NCBI RefSeq assembly: GCF_023155275.1
Contig: NZ_JALMUV010000011.1
Location: 1 to 64,000 of the forward strand
Length of the DNA stretch: 64,000 bases
Direction: 5' to 3'
Source: Streptomyces rhizoryzae
Lineage (GTDB): Bacteria; Actinomycetota; Actinomycetes; Streptomycetales; Streptomycetaceae
Part shown: piece by piece, positions 1 through 9,238 of the stretch
Layout of the letters: the number at the start of each line of letters is the position of its first letter
Numbering within the stretch: position 1 is the stretch's first letter
Notes under the pieces: generated by a model
Told to the model about the DNA's origin: nothing
Database searches by the model: none
The model's input: the letters and a program-made list of their open reading frames with translations, nothing else
Position numbers and translations under genes: made by a program

Positions 1-45
1 GGCATTGCCGCAGCCCTCATCAGCTACCGCCGACTCACCAACTGA
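1..45 (+). CDS. C-terminal end of an unidentified gene (partial)
   Basis: The first 14 codons of the window read in frame to a TGA at 43-45 and end with a short basic tail (ALISYRRLTN). The gene starts outside the window. The tail resembles the C-termini of some actinobacterial insertion-sequence transposases, which would fit the accessory character of the region, but the fragment is too short to identify. Confidence 0.3.
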   Translation, partial: GIAAALISYRRLTN

Positions 46-53
46 AACGACGT

Positions 54-467
54 CTAACTGGCGAGAGCGGCGTCCAGGTATTCCTGCACCGGCCCGAACA
101 GTCCGTACGGGACGTACTCGGGGATCTGGCCGTGAGCCACCCAGGCAAGCTCGGCCAGTTCCTCAATGTCCGCGACGTGCGCGGTGCCGCTGACCACTTC
201 GCAGGCGGTATAGGACATCAGCCTGCCCGTTGCCGGATGGACACGCTCGCCCAGCAGCTTGACGGCGGAGACGTTCAGCCCGGTCTCCTCCTTGGTCTCC
301 CGCACGGCTGCGTCCTCGCGGGTTTCGCCGGGCTCGACTTCGCCGGCCGGGAACTGCCAGGAGAGCTTCCCCTCACTGATCCGGCGCCGGACCATCAGAA
401 CGCGCCCTTCCTGCACGATGATGGCCGCCGCAATGCCGGGTCGCTCATCGGCTGTCTGCTGCGTCAC
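54..467 (-). CDS. Nudix hydrolase
   Basis: This 137-residue protein is a small Nudix hydrolase, the family that cleaves nucleoside diphosphates linked to another group. The full Nudix box lies at about residues 42-64: Gly42, five residues, Glu48, then Arg56-Glu57 and the metal-binding Glu60-Glu61 followed by Gly63. The rest is a compact alpha/beta/alpha Nudix fold with no extra domain. The GTG start at 467 is chosen because a strong GGAGGAG ribosome site lies just upstream and because it overlaps the preceding gene's TGA by four bases (GTGA), so the two genes are probably translationally coupled. The substrate cannot be told from sequence. Confidence 0.85.
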   Translation of the reverse strand: MTQQTADERPGIAAAIIVQEGRVLMVRRRISEGKLSWQFPAGEVEPGETREDAAVRETKEETGLNVSAVKLLGERVHPATGRLMSYTACEVVSGTAHVADIEELAELAWVAHGQIPEYVPYGLFGPVQEYLDAALAS

Positions 468-1123
468 GTCTGCTCCTCCAGGACGGCAAGCACGGGCGGA
501 AAGATCGTATCGACGGGGATGAAACGGGTCACCGCGTTTCTGGGAACCCACATCACGTCGATGTTCTCGACGGCATCGGAGTTGGTGGCCTGGCCTGCGA
601 GGTACTCGCACAGGAAGTATTCGCACAGGACGCCGGTCATCGGGTGAAGCCGGTTTCCGAGATGCTGCCGGATCGCGCAGTGCACGCCGGTCTCGTCCAG
701 CGTTTCTCGCAAGGTCGCCGTCTCGGCCTTGGCACCTGGTTTGATCACGCCTGCCGGGAACTGCCAGCTGAGGCCCGTTGCGTCATCGTCTCGTCGGCAG
801 ACCAGTAGCACCTCGCTGTCACGGATAACCACGGCGATCGCGACGCGCAGGGCCTGCGCTCCTGCTGGGCCCGGTGCGGACGGGCCCCGTTCACCGGAGA
901 CCAAGAGCGCGAACCGCTGTCGTGCTGTTGGCGGGGCCTGCTCGTGGACGGTGTCGAGGAGCTGTTGCATCTCCTTGCGCGGAACTACGGCCGGGTCGGA
1001 GTGCCAGGCCGCCACGGTCCGTACCGCGATGCCGAGCCGGGCCGCGAACTGTTCATTGGTGAGGCGCAAAGCGGACTGCAGCAGGCAGGCGTGGCGGCCA
1101 TTCCAGAGTTCGATCACATCCAC
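464..1123 (-). CDS. HTH-Nudix fusion with a degenerate Nudix box
   Basis: This protein of about 219 residues has a helix-turn-helix-like N-terminal region (roughly residues 19-45, pattern NEQFAARLGIAVRTVAAW) joined to a C-terminal Nudix domain. The Nudix box is imperfect: the Glu expected seven positions after its first Gly is Ala133, and the first acidic residue of the metal-binding pair is Asp145 rather than Glu. It may therefore have weak or altered hydrolase activity and act mainly as a ligand-sensing regulator, as described for some HTH-Nudix proteins. A GTG start at 1123 follows an AAGGAGGG site at good spacing; a longer start at 1192 is possible. It is coupled to the downstream Nudix gene. 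Confidence 0.7.
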   Translation of the reverse strand: MDVIELWNGRHACLLQSALRLTNEQFAARLGIAVRTVAAWHSDPAVVPRKEMQQLLDTVHEQAPPTARQRFALLVSGERGPSAPGPAGAQALRVAIAVVIRDSEVLLVCRRDDDATGLSWQFPAGVIKPGAKAETATLRETLDETGVHCAIRQHLGNRLHPMTGVLCEYFLCEYLAGQATNSDAVENIDVMWVPRNAVTRFIPVDTIFPPVLAVLEEQT

Positions 1124-1526
1124 GTCTACCCCCTCCTTAGCCGCCGTCCTCAGTGCAGGAACTTGCGCACTGAAGGTGCACTCCCGCTGCACTGGCGCTT
1201 CATGGCTGTCCCGTAGGTGACTCGGAAGAATGATGGTTGCCAGGGCCGAGTGAGCCGCAGGAATCGCCCTGAGCGGCCAATCCGACTGCGCTCCAGAGCG
1301 CCGGTTGACCGAAGGGAGAGTCTAGGTGAGCAACCCCAACGAGTAGCGGGGACAACGTACTTGGCCGAAACATGTCTCTGTTTTCAGCCCTATCGTGCCG
1401 CCTTCCGGTGTCCGCCATCCGAGGGATGGTCCGAGCGCCCGGTCGAGCAAGTGGGCGCCGGTAACCTCAGCTACCTGGCGGCTGATGTGCCGTCAATCTC
1501 CATGCATACAAGCCGAAAGGGACTCC
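1124..1526. other. Intergenic region between divergent Nudix and NDK-like genes
   Basis: About 400 bases with no supportable gene. It should carry the promoters of the leftward Nudix pair and the rightward NDK-like gene. Open frames crossing it lack ribosome sites and recognisable motifs. No strong inverted repeat was noticed. Confidence 0.4.
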
Positions 1527-2036
1527 ATGGCTGAGGAACAGGCACACCCCGTTGAGCGCACGCTCGTCCTGCTCAAGCCCGATGCGCTCGTGCGTGGCCT
1601 GGCGGGAAGGATCCTCACCCGGTTCGAGGAAGCTGCGCTGAAGATCGTCGGCACCAAGATGAAGTGGATGGACGAGGAGTTCACCCGGCGGCACTACTTC
1701 GATCTGGAGGAGCGGCTGGGATCGGAGGTCTACCGCGTCACGTCGACGTTCATGCAGCAGGGGCCGGTCATCGCTCTGGTGCTGGAAGGGTACGACGCCA
1801 TCGCCACGGTGCGGAAGATCGTCGGCAGCACGTACCCGAACCAGGCGCCGGCGGGGACGGTGCGAGGCGACTTCTCGCACTACAGCGCCGCGGGCAGCAT
1901 CGCCTCGGGCAAGGCCGTGGCCAACCTCGTGCACGCCTCCGGCAACAAGGAGGAAGCGCAGCAGGAGGTCGAACTGTGGTTCGACAAGGACGAGCTGCAC
2001 GACTACAAGACCCTCGCGGAGATCTACACCTACTAG
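1527..2036 (+). CDS. Nucleoside-diphosphate-kinase-like protein
   Basis: The 169-residue product begins RTLVLLKPDAL, the N-terminal signature of nucleoside diphosphate kinases, which transfer the gamma phosphate between nucleoside triphosphates and diphosphates. The phospho-accepting histidine is probably His136 in NLVHASGN; the usual surrounding motif is NxxHGSD, so the site is divergent. The protein is about 30 residues longer than the housekeeping bacterial enzyme, mainly at the C-terminus. The ATG at 1527 follows a GAAAGGGA site. It is more likely a specialised paralogue in an accessory region than the cell's main Ndk. Confidence 0.75.
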   Translation: MAEEQAHPVERTLVLLKPDALVRGLAGRILTRFEEAALKIVGTKMKWMDEEFTRRHYFDLEERLGSEVYRVTSTFMQQGPVIALVLEGYDAIATVRKIVGSTYPNQAPAGTVRGDFSHYSAAGSIASGKAVANLVHASGNKEEAQQEVELWFDKDELHDYKTLAEIYTY

Positions 2037-2115
2037 CGGCGGGTTACAGCGTCACCGCGGGGACGCCGATGCGTTGAGCACCACCAGTGCACGACCGAAC
2101 TTCAGAGGGGAAACC

Positions 2116-2415
2116 ATGACCATCCAGACCCGCCTGGCCTCCGCCGAGGAGCTGGAGTCCGTCTTCCAGCGCGAACTGACGACGGACCGGTGGGCCGCCA
2201 CCGAGACCGCGTACGCCCTGGCCGTACGCCACCGCGATCTGGGGGACCGGCCCAAGTCCCGTGAGTGGGTGCAGCAGTGCCTGCGACTCCTGGAGGGCTT
2301 CCCCAGCGACACCGAGGACCAGGTGGCCACCGGCCGCACCTCGGTGGGGGGCGTCCAGCTCCCGACCTACCTGCACGAGGGCGTCGTCCGGGAACGCTTC
2401 GGCGACCTGGACTGA
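2116..2415 (+). CDS. Hypothetical protein, 99 residues
   Basis: A small soluble alpha-helical protein (charged, no membrane segment or signal peptide) that I do not recognise. The ATG at 2116 sits behind an AGAGGGG ribosome site. It lies 79 bases after the NDK-like gene and upstream of the CYTH-type gene on the same strand, so it may be part of the same transcript. The sequence reads as a short tetratricopeptide-like helical pair (ETAYALAVRHRDLGD...EWVQQCLRLLEGF), but this is only an impression. Confidence 0.6.
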   Translation: MTIQTRLASAEELESVFQRELTTDRWAATETAYALAVRHRDLGDRPKSREWVQQCLRLLEGFPSDTEDQVATGRTSVGGVQLPTYLHEGVVRERFGDLD

Positions 2416-2579
2416 CCAGTGATCCATCCGGCGGGGTGGTGAGCCGGACCGAGTAGCGGCCGCACCGCCCCGCCCCTGACCCACAACCGCACAAGCAGCA
2501 GCCGCCCGAACCGGCTACCCACCCCCTTGGCGCCGGTCCGGCTGGCTCCGTCATGCCTGATTCAGGAGGCGATACACCC

Positions 2580-3164
2580 ATGCCCATCGAGATCGAGATG
2601 CGTGCCCGCTTCGGCAAGGAGACCCGTGACCAGCTCGTCGACCGTCTGAAGAGGGACGGCGAGGACCTGGGCCCCGACGACAAGCACATCTACTTCTACG
2701 TACTGCCGGACCAGTTGCTGAAGGTCACCGACAACACGGCCGCCGGCACCGCCAAGATCACCCTCAAGGGAAGCAAGATCGGCCAGGGCGCCGCCTTCGC
2801 GGAGACCGAGTTCGCCATCGCCCCGGCCGACGTGGGCGCCGCGGTGAAGCTGTTCAACGCTCTCGGGTTCGAGGAAGCGATGCACGAGGCGTCCAATCTT
2901 CGGCACAACTTCCGCTTCGACGGTGTCGAGATCGCGGTCAAGTGGAGCGAGGCATGGGGTTACCACGCCGAATTCGAGGTCTTGCTGGACGACGACGCTC
3001 CCGACGCCGCTCGTGCCGAGGCAGCCGCCAGGATCACGGATGTCGCCCATGAGGTGGGCGTCACCCTGATGACCGAGCAGGAGCTGGCCGAGTTCACCGC
3101 CGCCTTCGAAGCCGCTGAGAAGGAACGCAAGGAGCGCGAGCGGCAGGCCGCGCCGATCCGGTAG
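2580..3164 (+). CDS. CYTH-domain-like protein
   Basis: This 194-residue protein starts with MPIEIEMRARF, matching the ExExK-type N-terminal strand of CYTH (CyaB/thiamine-triphosphatase) proteins, with Arg in place of Lys. The remainder alternates acidic and basic strands as expected for a triphosphate tunnel enzyme (for example KITLKGS, ETEFAI, YHAEFEVLL) and ends in a Lys/Glu/Arg-rich helix. CYTH proteins bind organic triphosphates or polyphosphate; the substrate here is unknown. The ATG at 2580 is preferred over one 27 bases upstream because CAGGAGG lies about 11 bases before it. It leads a same-strand group with an HD protein, an unknown protein and a methyltransferase. Confidence 0.65.
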   Translation: MPIEIEMRARFGKETRDQLVDRLKRDGEDLGPDDKHIYFYVLPDQLLKVTDNTAAGTAKITLKGSKIGQGAAFAETEFAIAPADVGAAVKLFNALGFEEAMHEASNLRHNFRFDGVEIAVKWSEAWGYHAEFEVLLDDDAPDAARAEAAARITDVAHEVGVTLMTEQELAEFTAAFEAAEKERKERERQAAPIR

Positions 3165-3204
3165 GAGCACGTCACCGCGGAGACCACCGAGGGGGTGGGC
3201 ACTG

Positions 3205-3969
3205 ATGAGCACGACCCCAACGACCGCAAGCCTGATCGACCTTGCTGCCCGCGGGCAGCTACCACTCCACCAGTACATGGACCGGTCCACCGTCGACTGG
3301 ATCACCACCAATCGGCCTGACCTCCAGCCCTCACCGCAACCGGCCCTCCGACAGCTCTCGCAGTACCTCCTGCGGCGGACCGGACTACCACGCGACTGGA
3401 TGGCCGAGCCCCGTCTGTACGACTCGATCCACGGTGTCCGGCACGCCATGCGCACCGCAGTACTGGCCGCCGTCCTCGCCGAGGCGAACGGCTTGGACGA
3501 CGCCGACACCACCACCGCCATCGTTGCCGCCGCCGTCCACGACTGCCAGCGCCATCACGACAAGGACGATCGCGGACACGGGGAACGCGCGGCGATATGG
3601 CTCGCCGCCAATGCGGACACCGTCTGGGGCCGCTTCGACCTCACGGCCACACCGCTCCGCGTCACACGAGCCGCCACCGCCATCCGACTGCACGACGTGC
3701 CCTACGGCGCGTTCAGGCCCGACGACCAGGCCGACTACCTGCGGACCCAGAACATCTGCGACGTGGTGAAGGCCGCCGACGCCCTGGACCGCTACCGCCT
3801 GCCGAAGACCAGGTGGTGGCCGAACGCCCAGCACGTCAAAGAGCCCGCCTTCGACACGTTCCGCAGCCTCGCTTTCGACCTCGTGAGCATCTCCGAGAAG
3901 GCCCACCTCGCCGGCGCCCACAGCCCGGCGGCCGTCCTGTACGCGCTCGCGGAGAAGGAGCTGGCCTGA
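3205..3969 (+). CDS. HD-domain phosphohydrolase
   Basis: The 254-residue product has the metal-binding pattern of HD phosphohydrolases: His80 in IHGVRH, the His112-Asp113 pair in AAVHDCQRHHDKDD, and a later Asp near residue 192 in KAADALDRYR. Such enzymes hydrolyse phosphomonoesters or cyclic and other nucleotides. The order of motifs fits a single-domain soluble HD protein. A GGGGGTGG ribosome site precedes the ATG. It lies 41 bases after the CYTH-like gene and two bases before the next gene, so these three are very probably co-transcribed. Confidence 0.75.
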   Translation: MSTTPTTASLIDLAARGQLPLHQYMDRSTVDWITTNRPDLQPSPQPALRQLSQYLLRRTGLPRDWMAEPRLYDSIHGVRHAMRTAVLAAVLAEANGLDDADTTTAIVAAAVHDCQRHHDKDDRGHGERAAIWLAANADTVWGRFDLTATPLRVTRAATAIRLHDVPYGAFRPDDQADYLRTQNICDVVKAADALDRYRLPKTRWWPNAQHVKEPAFDTFRSLAFDLVSISEKAHLAGAHSPAAVLYALAEKELA

Positions 3970-3971
3970 CC

Positions 3972-5360
3972 ATGGACTTCCTCGACGCCTACCACCTCTG
4001 GGCCGACGCCCACGCCTTCTACGACACCACCCTCATCCCCAGCCCTGCCGACACACACCCGCTGGCCCAGCAGTCGGCAACCTGGGACGAGCGGCTCGCC
4101 GCCACGCCGAACGGGCACCTGCTGCGCCAGAACTCCCTCTTCGACGCCCTCAACGGCAGCGGCACACTGCACCTCCTCCACGTCACCCACGCCCTGGAGC
4201 AGATCAACGAGCAAGGCGTCCTCTACCCGTCCGGCGGCTGCCTCGTCGGCAGCATCTACTGCGCCCCGCTCACGGCTACGGACCGGGGCCTGCGGATGCA
4301 TAACCTGGCCGCGTATGTACTGACCAAAGAGGCGCCGGCCTTCCTGGCCAAGCTCGGCGTCACCGACCGGGTACCCACCCCGCTGATCTTCGAGATCAAC
4401 ACCCCACCGCAGGCATACCAGAGCCTGGCGGGAGTGGACTATCTCCGGCTGGGCCTCATCCACCTGCGGATCTACTGCCACCTCGAATACCTGCTGAGCA
4501 AGAGCGAGCGCCACCGCTTACGCGAGACCGTCGTGGCCAGGGTGAAAAACTCCGCCGCCTTCCTCGCCACCGCAGCGGCCGTGGCCTACCGAGGCACGCG
4601 CATCGCCGCCAGGCCCTTCCTCGACCTGCTCGACGAGACCATCCCCCGCTTACCGGTCCTCGGCTACCTGTACTTCGAGGCGCTGGCGGAGTACCTGATG
4701 CTCCACTCGACCTCGCAGCCCACACGACGCCTGGCCGACATCGGAGAGCTGAACAACTGGCTGTACAAGGAGATGCTCTTCGCCTCCTACCCGAACATGG
4801 CCGGCAAGTTCGACCTCGCGAGGTTCCGCCCCAGGCCCAGCCAGCTGGCCGACCTCATCCACCAGGTCGACCCGACCATCGAGATCAACCACGCGACCCA
4901 CTACCTGGTCGAACGCATCAGCCACCTCGTCGCAGCCCGGCTCTTCGCACCCGGAGAGGCCCCGGAAGCCTGGCACCACACCCGCTGGGAATTCGACGCC
5001 CTCTCCATCCAGCTCGGCCCGCTGCTGGGGCACCTCATCCACCGGGAGCTGCGCACCTTCGGCCGCTACCCCGACTTCTACTTCTACTTCGACCAGTACA
5101 AGGCCCTGCAAGCCTGGAACTACTGGAACCACATGGACATCGTCGCCCCGTTCAACGGCACGATGCCCAAGGGCGAGATCGGCATCAACCCCGCCTACCC
5201 CAACCTCGACTACCGCGTCTGGCGCGCCGAACAGGACGACGCCGGCCACCTCCACCCGGCCGAGCAGCTCTCCCTGACCATCGCCCCGCGGCTGGTGGAC
5301 ATCAAGTACACGCTCATGCGCAACAACCAGTGGACCGCCCCGGCGCACAGCGCCGCGTAA
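3972..5360 (+). CDS. Hypothetical protein, 462 residues
   Basis: I do not recognise this protein. It is soluble, mostly helical and rich in His, Tyr and Leu, with a conserved-looking segment LYPSGGCLVGSIYCAP near residues 75-95 and an aromatic cluster (RYPDFYFYFDQYKALQAWNYW) near residues 355-380. No signal peptide, transmembrane segment or nucleotide-binding loop is evident. It starts two bases after the HD gene's stop and is followed 59 bases later by a methyltransferase gene. It is therefore a candidate for the system-specific component of this operon. Confidence 0.7.
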   Translation: MDFLDAYHLWADAHAFYDTTLIPSPADTHPLAQQSATWDERLAATPNGHLLRQNSLFDALNGSGTLHLLHVTHALEQINEQGVLYPSGGCLVGSIYCAPLTATDRGLRMHNLAAYVLTKEAPAFLAKLGVTDRVPTPLIFEINTPPQAYQSLAGVDYLRLGLIHLRIYCHLEYLLSKSERHRLRETVVARVKNSAAFLATAAAVAYRGTRIAARPFLDLLDETIPRLPVLGYLYFEALAEYLMLHSTSQPTRRLADIGELNNWLYKEMLFASYPNMAGKFDLARFRPRPSQLADLIHQVDPTIEINHATHYLVERISHLVAARLFAPGEAPEAWHHTRWEFDALSIQLGPLLGHLIHRELRTFGRYPDFYFYFDQYKALQAWNYWNHMDIVAPFNGTMPKGEIGINPAYPNLDYRVWRAEQDDAGHLHPAEQLSLTIAPRLVDIKYTLMRNNQWTAPAHSAA

Positions 5361-5419
5361 CCACCACTGCCTCTCACCAGCAGCTGCTCTGCTGCCTCTT
5401 CTTTCCCAGGAGCCCCGCC

Positions 5420-6157
5420 ATGAGTTACTTCGGCATGCCCTCCGTCGATCTCCTCGGCGAGCAGATCGACGCCCTACTGGGCGCCCCTTCCACCACCCAC
5501 GGCCTGGCCCGAGCACTCCGCACTGCGGCGTGGGAGATCGAACTCCACCGCTACCACCACGCCAGCCAGCGGGCCTGGCCCGACGGCCGCATCGACCAAA
5601 AGCCCTCCAAAGTCCAGATCGGCGGCGGAACCCACCGCATCGAGGACTTCTTCAACATCGACGCCGTCCCGCCGGCCGGCCTCCTCTGGGACGTCCGCGA
5701 AGGCATCCCCCTGCACGACGACACCGTCGAGCTGATCTTCTCCGAGCACTTCCTGGAGCACATCGATTACCCCCGCTCCGCCAAGAACTACGTCCGCGAG
5801 GCTCACCGCGCACTCACACCGGGCGGCAAGATCATCACCGGCGTCCCCGACGCCGCCTTCGCTCTCAGCCAGTACCCCGGACCGCTGGACCCCGCCGACG
5901 AGATGGTCGAGCGCTGGTATGCCAAGCGCGACTGCCGCAACCACATCAACACCCGGCTCGACCTCGTCAACCTCGTCTTCCGCGACCAGGACGACGACCC
6001 CAAGTACACCCCGCATCTCTGGGCCTACGACTACGAGAAGCTCGTCCAGCTCTTCACCGAAGCAGGCTTCGCCACCGTAGAGCCGTGGACCTTCGACCCC
6101 ACGATCGCCAACCCGAAGCGCCGCTGGGGAAGCGTCTACGTCATCGCCACTAAGTAG
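5420..6157 (+). CDS. SAM-dependent methyltransferase
   Basis: This 245-residue class I methyltransferase has a glycine-rich strand near residues 66-71, an acidic strand FFNIDA, the typical post-loop SEHFLEHI at about 108-115 and LTPGGKI at 132-138. These are hallmarks of the Methyltransf_11/type-11 Rossmann fold. The N-terminal 60 residues are an extra helical region that may bind substrate. The ATG lies behind CAGGAGC. As the last gene of the CYTH-HD-unknown group it probably modifies the same small molecule or macromolecule, but the substrate is not inferable. Confidence 0.8.
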   Translation: MSYFGMPSVDLLGEQIDALLGAPSTTHGLARALRTAAWEIELHRYHHASQRAWPDGRIDQKPSKVQIGGGTHRIEDFFNIDAVPPAGLLWDVREGIPLHDDTVELIFSEHFLEHIDYPRSAKNYVREAHRALTPGGKIITGVPDAAFALSQYPGPLDPADEMVERWYAKRDCRNHINTRLDLVNLVFRDQDDDPKYTPHLWAYDYEKLVQLFTEAGFATVEPWTFDPTIANPKRRWGSVYVIATK

Positions 6158-6285
6158 CGATCTCCGCCGAGCCGACCGGCTTGGGCAGACACTGGCTGCC
6201 CTCTCTGTCCTGGGACTGCCACACAGGGGCAGTCAGCACCGGTACCCACTCGTGCGGAGCCACCCCCGCCGAGGGAGGCATCGCC

Positions 6286-6738
6286 GTGAATCAGGCCCAT
6301 CAACCGACCAGCGATCTGACCCTTGCAGCCACGCCAAACGCCGTCTCCTGGGCCCGGCGCCATACCGTCGACGTCCTGCACCGATGGCAGCTCAGAAGCG
6401 AAGTTGTCGAGACAGCCCGACTCCTCGTCTCCGAACTCACGACCAACGCCGTCCGGCACGGTTGCCCAGCACCAGAAGTCGCTCCCGCAGGCTCCTGCAT
6501 GGCCGGAACGATCTCTCTCGTGCTTCGCCTGACTGGTTCGTGCGTGCTCATCCTGGTCAGCGACTGCACCCCTCGCCCACCATCACGGCGCGTGGCGGAC
6601 AGCAATGCCATATGTGGACGCGGATTGCTCCTGACAGAAGCCATGTCCAGCCGCTGGGGCTACTACCACCCGCCTCGGCACGGCGGAAAAGTGGTCTGGG
6701 CGGAAGTATCCATCCAGCCCGGGGGTCTCGGTGAATAA
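6286..6738 (+). CDS. Anti-sigma-factor-type ATP-binding protein
   Basis: This 150-residue HATPase_c protein resembles the RsbW/SpoIIAB-like kinases abundant in Streptomyces. The N box ELTTNAVRHG is at residues 50-59 and a late glycine motif (CGRGLLLTEAMSSRWG) follows. Such proteins inhibit sigma factors or phosphorylate anti-anti-sigma partners; no partner gene is adjacent. The GTG at 6286 has a strong GAGGGAGG ribosome site seven bases upstream, so the longer reading from 6181 is unlikely. Confidence 0.75.
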   Translation: MNQAHQPTSDLTLAATPNAVSWARRHTVDVLHRWQLRSEVVETARLLVSELTTNAVRHGCPAPEVAPAGSCMAGTISLVLRLTGSCVLILVSDCTPRPPSRRVADSNAICGRGLLLTEAMSSRWGYYHPPRHGGKVVWAEVSIQPGGLGE

Positions 6739-6819
6739 CAGTGAACCAACCCCGTCCGGAATGCCACTCGAAAGGCACCCGCTCAGATGACCACGGCTGC
6801 CTATGAGCCGTGAGGGCGC

Positions 6820-7036
6820 TCACGTCGCAACCGCCTCGGAGTGTTCGACAAGCTGGCCGCGTTCGAAGGGGGCTTCGGCGTGGGCGAGGGCGACGAGGTG
6901 GGGTGCGTTCACGGCCGGCCACCGCTGCTGGGCTGACTCGACGAGTCTGAAGACCATGGCCAGGGCGGTGGTGCGGGAGCCGACGCGATGGGTGACCCTG
7001 CTCCGCAGCCGGACGGCGGACAAGGTCAACGAATGA
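6820..7036 (-). pseudogene. C-terminal remnant of an IS256-type transposase
   Basis: Reading leftward, the last 65 or so codons before the stop at 6820 give a sequence (ALAMVFRLVESAQQRW, then AVNAPHLVALAHAEAPFERG) that matches from memory the characteristic C-terminus of IS256/Mutator-family transposases in actinobacteria. The catalytic DDE region is absent, and the frame further upstream does not continue the family. This is a decayed end of an insertion sequence in the accessory island. A database search would settle the family. Confidence 0.6.
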
Positions 7037-7064
7037 TCTAGCGTGCGGCTACGGTTCTGGCGCC

Positions 7065-8336
7065 TCATTTCCGGCTCTGTCCACGCACGATGTCGACCAG
7101 GTCTGAGGGCAAGAACCTGGATCCGTAGATCAGACCGACCGCAGCCAAAGCGACGATGCCAATAATTGGGCTGGCCGCCGAGTCCGGTAGGCCAAGTAGC
7201 GAAGCACCCACTGCTGCACCGACAACCGCCACACCCAATGCCACTAGCCGCACCCATTCGCGGTTCACTGCTTTGGTGACGCCAGTCAGATCCTCGGAGT
7301 CGAGGAGAGCGGCAGTGCGGCCCACTGCATACCGTTCGGCCACCTTTAGCAGCATCTTGGCAAGGTCGTCGAAGACCACACGGATATCGGGATCCGTATC
7401 TTGCCTCGCCTCGGCGGCCCGCAGGGCACCGACAACATCCGCCGCATGCTCCTTGAGCTGACGTCGACGTACCCGCCGCACCTCAAAGTGACGCATTCGC
7501 CAGGCTGACCAGATCACCCGCTCAGCATCGGAAAGGTTCACCCGAGGCGCGAACATAGGCGCTTCGCCGGTCCACGCGTCATATCTGGCGCGAGCGTGCC
7601 CGACAGCCCCTGCGCAGGCAAGAAGTCTCACGACGGCTCGGTACCGGGCCGTATCCCCGAAACGGACATTGATAAAGCTACCGATCAGCTCAAACCTGGG
7701 GCTGATTCTCTGATATCGGCCTGGAGTGCCAAAATCGTGGACCCGATCGAAGGCCGGTGCTGCGGCACGGAGCGCACGCAAGATCATGATAAGCAGAAGA
7801 ATCACAAATAGAGCTGTAAGGCTCTCACGGGGCCTATCCCAGGGAGGAGAAGCGGGCGACAGCAGCGCTGTCGACTTGTCCCCCAGCCAGCCACCCGCAT
7901 CCCGCATCCATGCCAGAAAGTTCGCATTTCCGGATGCCGAAGCCTCCAGAACTTCCTTCCATAGGCCTCGTGCACGACTGACAAGCCAGCCAACGTTGAG
8001 CAGGCCCCATGTCCAAAGCATCAGCCTGACGGCCTGGGCGCCTGCAGCGAAAGGAGCACACTCGTACCACCTGTTGACCGCCTCTGTGACGACGCCGCGA
8101 CCCTCGCCCTCCCCCACCACATGCGGAGGCAAATGACGGTAAGCACTGTCAAGGCGACGTGCAGCCCGCCGACGCGCCCATGTGTAATACCGCGTGCCTA
8201 GCGGGTCGAGCACGCGGCGGCGTATCCAACGGTCCGACCCCGTTATCTCGGGTCCGAGCGCAACCGCCCCGAAGAAAACCGCGTAGATCGATAAGAAAAC
8301 CAACCAACCAAGAATTGAGTTCAGTGCATCGATCAC
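7065..8336 (-). CDS. Membrane protein of unknown function
   Basis: The product of about 423 residues has an N-terminal membrane segment (GWLVFLSIYAVFFGAVAL), a central one (SLTALFVILLLIMILRAL) and two near the C-terminus (WVRLVALGVAVVGAAVGA and SPIIGIVALAAVGLIYG). A soluble, Arg-rich helical domain of about 180 residues lies between the central and C-terminal segments. No family is recognised. The start is uncertain: GTG at 8336 begins just before the first membrane segment, while ATG at 8429 would add 31 basic residues. Confidence 0.55.
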   Translation of the reverse strand: MIDALNSILGWLVFLSIYAVFFGAVALGPEITGSDRWIRRRVLDPLGTRYYTWARRRAARRLDSAYRHLPPHVVGEGEGRGVVTEAVNRWYECAPFAAGAQAVRLMLWTWGLLNVGWLVSRARGLWKEVLEASASGNANFLAWMRDAGGWLGDKSTALLSPASPPWDRPRESLTALFVILLLIMILRALRAAAPAFDRVHDFGTPGRYQRISPRFELIGSFINVRFGDTARYRAVVRLLACAGAVGHARARYDAWTGEAPMFAPRVNLSDAERVIWSAWRMRHFEVRRVRRRQLKEHAADVVGALRAAEARQDTDPDIRVVFDDLAKMLLKVAERYAVGRTAALLDSEDLTGVTKAVNREWVRLVALGVAVVGAAVGASLLGLPDSAASPIIGIVALAAVGLIYGSRFLPSDLVDIVRGQSRK

Positions 8337-9238
8337 CTGGGTAGCCTCGCCCAACTCACCTGCGCCACAAGGCCAAGCATGCCTGAGAGCACGGGCCATG
8401 ACCAGCCTGTGGCGGGCCGACAGCCCCACGTACGCAAATGCGGCCGGGAGCAGCTCGCTCGGAAGGCGAATCTGGTCATGGGTGGTTCTGGAACCCGATC
8501 GAGTTCAGGGATGAGGTCCTCTACCAGGCGGCCTTCGTCCCGACGCTCGCCCTGTCGCTGGCCAGCCCGCCACTGGGTCTTCCTCCGCGGCAGGACGGAA
8601 TTGGTGCTGGCCTTCCTGGCGCAGGCGGTACGGCGGGCCCCGGAGCGCGGCGTTTTCCAGTACCACCACGCCCCCCGCGCCCGAAGCGACCATGCCGACC
8701 CCGACCAAGGCGCTTCCCGTCATCCTCGTGCGCACCGGCTGCGCTGGGCGTCGCGATCGGCTTCTTCTGGCTATACGTGATGGGGCACTTCCGGATCTTG
8801 TTCACCGTCCCGTCGTGCTGGCCGGAATGATCGGCGCCATCTCAGCCGGCGCCGCCTGGGTGCGACACCGCACCTGCTCGCCCGCGCCCGCCAGCAGGTG
8901 AACCACAGGCAGGTGTGCACCGGGCCGCGCCCGGCAGGTGCCCATCAGGCGCGGGCGCACCGGCACCGAAGGACTAGCTCGCTGCCCCCCCCCCCCCGGC
9001 CCTTGTGGCCTTGCAGCCGCAATCCGACGATACGGGGCCGCCCACGGACGGCGTTCTCTTCATCGATTGACCCCTACAGGCGCCGCACGACGGCTACCGC
9101 AAACCGCCGTGCCCTAACCGTGCCCTTCAGCCCGGTCAACAACGGTCCCCAGCGGTGTCCCAGCACACCATCAGAGAAGCGAATTTCATGGCGTTCCCCG
9201 CAGGTCAGGTGCCATTTCAGTGCGCCAAGCCCCATTGA
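8337..9238. other. Gene-poor segment next to the tRNA remnant
   Basis: About 900 bases without a supportable gene. Short open frames on both strands lack ribosome sites and family motifs, although a hydrophobic stretch around 8735-8800 could be a degraded coding remnant. A run of about 13 cytosines occurs at roughly 8985-8997. The segment ends at the tRNA-Gly 3' fragment, so decay near an element boundary is the simplest explanation. Confidence 0.4.
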
